Made by a program: the position numbers and the translations under genes | Notes under the pieces: model-generated | The model's input: the letters and a program-made list of their open reading frames with translations, nothing else | Databases searched by the model: none | What the model was told of the DNA's origin: nothing | Origin: Streptomyces sp. Ru72 | GTDB taxonomy: Bacteria > Actinomycetota > Actinomycetes > Streptomycetales > Streptomycetaceae | DNA length: 64,000 nucleotides | Reading direction: 5' to 3' | Assembly (NCBI RefSeq): GCF_002920635.1 | Contig: NZ_PQSR01000010.1 | Location: forward strand, 1 to 64,000 | Part shown: positions 60,403 through 64,000 of the stretch, piece by piece | Position numbering within the stretch: the first letter of the stretch is position 1 | Layout: each line of letters opens with the position of its first letter

Positions 60403-63400
60403 GTGGGACCGGAACGCTTCCGCATCGCCGCCGTGCTCGGCACCCGCCAGGGCAGCGGGTATCTCTTGACACCCCGTCTCGTCCTCACCGCCGGGCACGT
60501 GGTGCAGAACCGCTATCTGGCGAAGGTCGCGACGCTCGGCGGTGTCGGCGAGGTCGAATGCCGCGTGGTGTGGTCTCGGCACGACCGCGAGTGCGATGCG
60601 GCGCTGCTGCTGGCCAAGCGAGACCTGATCCCCGCCGAACTCGCCGAGCACCTGGAGCCGGTGCGCTGGGGCGTGCCCTCAGGACTCGCTCCGATGGAAT
60701 CCTGCCAGGCCATCGGCTTCCCGCAGATGCAGCGCGACGGCGAGGACGGACTCGACACGGAGCAGATCGTCGGCACGTTCAAGCCTGGTTCCCGCATGGT
60801 CCGCTCGCGACACGTACTCGACAGCCCGTATACGCCGCCTCTCGCGCGCACGGAAGGCCCTTCCCCGTGGGCGGGCATGTCCGGTGCGGCTCTGTTCGCA
60901 CAGGGAACGATCATCGGGGTGGTGGTGACCGACCCCGTCGACTGGCAGCACGGTCGCCTTGAAGCCGTACGCAGCCGCGTCCTCTTCGGGGACCCGGAGT
61001 TCGTGGAGCGGCTGGTGCAACACACCGGTCATCAGCCGACCGTGGACGAACTCACGGATCCCGAGCACAACCCGCACGCCGAGTTCGAGCGCCGGTACGC
61101 GGCGTACGTGGCCGAGTTCTACAACGAACTCAGGATTTTCGGGCTCGACTTCAGCCGCCAGGAACACGCGCAGTGGCCGCTGGACACGGCGTATCTGAGC
61201 CTGGAGCTGGCGCCCCACCACAGGCGCAGGCCGGGATCGGAGGACGCGGTCGGCGAGCCGGGCGGCCGGTTCCACGATCCGGTCGGCGGCGGCCGACAGC
61301 GCGTCGAGACGGCGTTCGCACGCCGGACCCGCATCCTCCTGCGCGGCCACGCCGGCTCCGGCAAGACGACCTTGGTGCAGTGGCTGGCCGTGACCGCAGC
61401 CCGCCGGGAGTTCCCACTGGCGCTCGGGCACCTTCAGGGCTGCCTGCCGTTCGTTCTGCCCCTGCGCACCCTCACCCGACGCGACGCGCTGCCGGAACCA
61501 CAGGACTTCCTCTCCGCCGTCGGCAATCCGCTGCAGTCCCTGCAGCCCGAAGGCTGGGCCGACCAGGTCCTTCAGTCCGGGCGCGGGCTCCTGCTCATCG
61601 ACGGCGTGGACGAGATCCAGGAGGGCGACCGACAGCGGACCCGGGACTGGCTCAAGCAACTGATCACCCTCTACCCCGACTGCGTCTTCCTGGTGACGAC
61701 CCGGCCCTCGGCCGTGGACGACGGCTGGCTGAGCAGCCAGCAGTTCACCGAGCTGAACCTGCTGCCGATGAACCGCCAGGACGTCACCGCGTTCATGCAT
61801 CGCTGGCACCAGGCAGCGGCCCGGACCGTCGAGCGCCCAGATGAACGGGCCCAGCTGGCGGAGTACGAGCAGGTACTGGCCGATGCCCTGCCCCGCAAGA
61901 ACGACTTGGGCCGCCTTGCGACCAACCCCCTGATGTGCGCGATGATCTGCGCGCTGCACCGTGACCGCAATTCCTATCTGCCGCAGAACCGGCTGGAACT
62001 CTACGAGGCCGCGCTGAGCATGTTGCTGGTCCGTCGCGACGTGCAGCGGAGGGTGGGCACGCATCTGCAGATCAACGAGAGCGCACAGCTGTGGCTGCTG
62101 CAGCAGCTCGCCTACTGGATGATCCGCAACGGCCATGCCGAAGCCGACCGCTCCAACGTGCTGCGGGTCGTCGCCGATGCCCTGCGCTCGATGCCCCAGG
62201 TCGCCGCGCCCGAGCAGGCCGCAGACGTCCTGGACCACCTGCTGCTGCGCAGTGGAATCCTGCGCGCGCCATCCCCCGACACCGTCGAGTTCATCCACCG
62301 CACGTTCCAGGACTACCTCGGTTCGAAGGCCGCCGTGGAGGGCCAGGACCTCAACCTGGTGGCCGCGCACGCCCACGAGCCGCAGTGGGAAGACGTGGTG
62401 CGGATGGCCGTCGGGCACGCCCGCGCGGACGAACGCGCCATCCTGCTGCGCCGCCTGCTGGAACTCGGCGACATGGCCGCCTCCCCGCAACGCGAGCGGC
62501 TGCACCTGCTTGCCGCAGCGTGCCTGGAGCACGCGACGGCTCTCGCTCCTGACGTGCGCGCCGAGGTCGAGAGGCGTGCGGCTGCACTGGTTCCACCCGA
62601 GAGCCCGGCGGACGCCGAGCTGCTCGCTCAGGCCGGAACAGTGGCACTGGACCTGCTCCCGCCACCCGAGGGGCTCACGGCGGGGCAGGCCGGCGCCGTC
62701 GTCCGTACCGCCCGCCTGCTGGGCGGGGAGCATGCCTATCAGGTGCTGCACTCCTTCCGGGCGCATCCGGACCAGAACGTGCGGCAGGAACTCGCGGACG
62801 CCTGGGACGGCTTCGACGCCCGGGCATACGCGGAGGGCATCCTCGTCCACACCCCGCTCGCGGGAGTACGCCTCACCGTAAGCAGTTCGGCGCAGCTCTC
62901 CGCGCTCTCGACGATGGGTCCGGTTCCCGCGCTCGCCTGTGTGGGCGACTTCCCGGCAGAGGCACTCGCGCCCGTGCTCCGGCGCGCCCGCCCGGACGAC
63001 TTCACCCTGGATGCCAACGACGTGCTGCGCGACCTTGAGTTCCTGGCGGTGGAACTGCCGGAGCTGTCCGCGTTGTGCCTCTCCGACTGCGGCGGCCTCA
63101 CGGACTACTCGGCGCTGCGTCGCCTCCGTATGCACACCGTCATACTCCGGAACGTGCCCAGCGGCCCCGACCTGTCCCCGTTGCAGGACGTGGAGACACT
63201 CCACGATGCAACGTTTCGATGGGATCGGGGCGGGGCGGCACGCCGCCTCACGCTGACAGACGTCCGCTTTCCGAAAGGTCTCCGACGCCTCCGGCTCCTG
63301 GGCAACCTGGTCGTCGCCGACCTCCACGCCGTCCGTCGCTGGCCGCACCTCGCCTCGCTCACCCTGTCCGGCGCACCGGTTCCTGCCGAAGAGCTGTCCG

Positions 63401-63819
63401 CACTCAGCCGGCTCCCCTCGCTGAAGGACGTGGACCTCGCCATCGAAGACCTCTGCCCATCGGACCTCTCACAGGTGGTGCGCCTGCCCGGCGTCACCAG
63501 CGCGCAGGTCACCACCTATGCGACCGCAGACCTCTGCACGGCAGACCTCCTTCCCCGGATGCTTCCCTCACTTCAGGAGCTGCGCCTGCACGTACAGTTC
63601 ACGCACGCAGGCCGCAGGCCGGCGACCGTGGACCTCTCCGCGCTCGCCGGCATCGCCGACGTCTCGGTCACCCTGAGCTGGGCATCCTCAGGCGATCTGC
63701 GGGTCACCGGAGCCGAGTGCCTTCCGCCTGGTTCGGTACGCCAGGTGCTGAGGAACCAACCCACGGCGGAGGCGCCGAAGCCACCGTCTCCCTGGTGGCG
63801 CCGCCTCGGCGGCCGGTGA
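60403..63819 (+). CDS. Trypsin-NACHT-LRR-like bacterial NLR protein
   Basis: An 1138-aa cytoplasmic protein. Residues about 8-200 form a trypsin-like protease with catalytic His32 (LVLTAGHVV), Asp65 (RECDAALLL) and Ser160 (AGMSGAALF). Residues about 305-620 form a NACHT ATPase with Walker A Lys321 (GHAGSGKTTLVQW), Walker B GRGLLLIDGVDEIQEG and sensor TTRPSA. A helical region follows, then from about 840 to 1110 leucine-rich-repeat-like units (LPELSALCLSDCGGLTDYSA, LASLTLSGAPVPAEELS). This is the layout of bacterial NACHT anti-phage NLRs, with a protease effector. Start GTG 60403. It is followed 60 bases later by a Trypco2-type gene. Confidence 0.9.
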   Translation: MGPERFRIAAVLGTRQGSGYLLTPRLVLTAGHVVQNRYLAKVATLGGVGEVECRVVWSRHDRECDAALLLAKRDLIPAELAEHLEPVRWGVPSGLAPMESCQAIGFPQMQRDGEDGLDTEQIVGTFKPGSRMVRSRHVLDSPYTPPLARTEGPSPWAGMSGAALFAQGTIIGVVVTDPVDWQHGRLEAVRSRVLFGDPEFVERLVQHTGHQPTVDELTDPEHNPHAEFERRYAAYVAEFYNELRIFGLDFSRQEHAQWPLDTAYLSLELAPHHRRRPGSEDAVGEPGGRFHDPVGGGRQRVETAFARRTRILLRGHAGSGKTTLVQWLAVTAARREFPLALGHLQGCLPFVLPLRTLTRRDALPEPQDFLSAVGNPLQSLQPEGWADQVLQSGRGLLLIDGVDEIQEGDRQRTRDWLKQLITLYPDCVFLVTTRPSAVDDGWLSSQQFTELNLLPMNRQDVTAFMHRWHQAAARTVERPDERAQLAEYEQVLADALPRKNDLGRLATNPLMCAMICALHRDRNSYLPQNRLELYEAALSMLLVRRDVQRRVGTHLQINESAQLWLLQQLAYWMIRNGHAEADRSNVLRVVADALRSMPQVAAPEQAADVLDHLLLRSGILRAPSPDTVEFIHRTFQDYLGSKAAVEGQDLNLVAAHAHEPQWEDVVRMAVGHARADERAILLRRLLELGDMAASPQRERLHLLAAACLEHATALAPDVRAEVERRAAALVPPESPADAELLAQAGTVALDLLPPPEGLTAGQAGAVVRTARLLGGEHAYQVLHSFRAHPDQNVRQELADAWDGFDARAYAEGILVHTPLAGVRLTVSSSAQLSALSTMGPVPALACVGDFPAEALAPVLRRARPDDFTLDANDVLRDLEFLAVELPELSALCLSDCGGLTDYSALRRLRMHTVILRNVPSGPDLSPLQDVETLHDATFRWDRGGAARRLTLTDVRFPKGLRRLRLLGNLVVADLHAVRRWPHLASLTLSGAPVPAEELSALSRLPSLKDVDLAIEDLCPSDLSQVVRLPGVTSAQVTTYATADLCTADLLPRMLPSLQELRLHVQFTHAGRRPATVDLSALAGIADVSVTLSWASSGDLRVTGAECLPPGSVRQVLRNQPTAEAPKPPSPWWRRLGGR

Positions 63820-63879
63820 CGGAGACGGGGCGGGGCGGCATGCTTTACCGTCGATCATCAGTCGACGACAGGAGGGTCA

Positions 63880-64000
63880 GTGCCGGACTTCCAGGACATC
63901 GAACTCGCCGCCGCGGTGAGGGCGATCAGGGACGGGCTGATGCAGGCGGCAGCGGCCGGGGCCGGGGAAGCGGTGCGCTTCGAGGTCGGCCCGATTCAGA
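63880..64000 (+). CDS. Trypco2-type protein, N-terminal part (cut by window end)
   Basis: The GTG at 63880 follows AGGAGGG (63870-63876). Forty codons are visible: PDFQDIELAAAVRAIRDGLM, then QAAAAGAGEAVRFEVGPIQ. This is the start of the trypsin-co-occurring domain 2 (Trypco2), a small domain that accompanies trypsin-NACHT and trypsin-TPR proteins in actinobacteria and is thought to help the sensing or effector step. It lies directly downstream of the trypsin-NACHT gene and is probably in the same operon. The rest is outside the window. Confidence 0.75.
   Translation, partial: MPDFQDIELAAAVRAIRDGLMQAAAAGAGEAVRFEVGPIQ

Noticed and set aside
60679..63348. 889-codon minus-strand frame
   Set aside because: Shadow of the trypsin-NACHT gene; no motif and no start signal.

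Overview
High-GC DNA with GTG starts, strong AGGAGG-type ribosome binding sites, many secreted enzymes and typical actinomycete families (DUF1062, CGNR regulators, AbfB-type arabinofuranosidases, trypsin-NACHT proteins). It looks like a Streptomyces chromosome or a close relative, probably outside the conserved core: saprophytic enzymes, recombination functions and decayed genes dominate. No rRNA, tRNA or CRISPR array was recognised. All calls come from reading the sequence; no database search was run.

Layout. 0-7 kb: the tail of a sugar ABC transporter operon whose permease stops after 32 codons, an anti-sigma-type ATPase, two response regulators and a DUF4118/GAF sensor kinase, then a coupled pair (GNAT-aminotransferase fusion plus CdsA-like cytidylyltransferase). 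7-14.3 kb: flavin reductase, LtrA, AraC regulator divergent from a PhyH dioxygenase with a small coupled partner, cyclase/formamidase, CGNR regulator divergent from a ketopantoate-reductase-like gene. 14.3-20.5 kb: remnants of carbohydrate genes, a small zinc-ribbon protein, a NagZ-like lipoprotein, PhoU, a PPOX enzyme, a membrane Mrr nuclease, DUF1062.

20.6-24.6 kb: a compact three-gene recombination module (intact tyrosine recombinase, small XRE protein, and a 774-aa protein with nine zinc ribbons and a degenerate recombinase-like domain). All three genes are joined by GTGA overlaps and preceded by two inverted palindromic sites. 24.6-33.1 kb: GNAT, a barstar-like protein, several pseudogenes (Sel1-like, methyltransferase, threonine dehydratase, IS5), a TPR protein, a cold-shock protein, a TlrB/RlmA-type rRNA methyltransferase and a secreted sedolisin.

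33.8-57.4 kb: a plant-polysaccharide region. It holds an EXORDIUM-like secreted protein, two LacI regulators, a GH32 fructanase with a nested insertion, a polysaccharide deacetylase, and a minus-strand set for xylan, arabinoxylan and beta-glucan (GH1, acetylxylan esterase, GH3 and a GH39-like enzyme with a CBM13), with a GH31 gene collapsed to its two ends. Two tandem GH54-CBM42 arabinofuranosidases are divergent from the GH39-like gene across a perfect 24-bp palindromic operator. 57.5-59.7 kb: aldo/keto reductase and threonine aldolase.

60.4-64 kb: a trypsin-NACHT-LRR-like protein of bacterial NLR architecture, followed by the start of a Trypco2-type gene cut by the window edge. The two strongest leads are the recombination module and this NLR-type locus.
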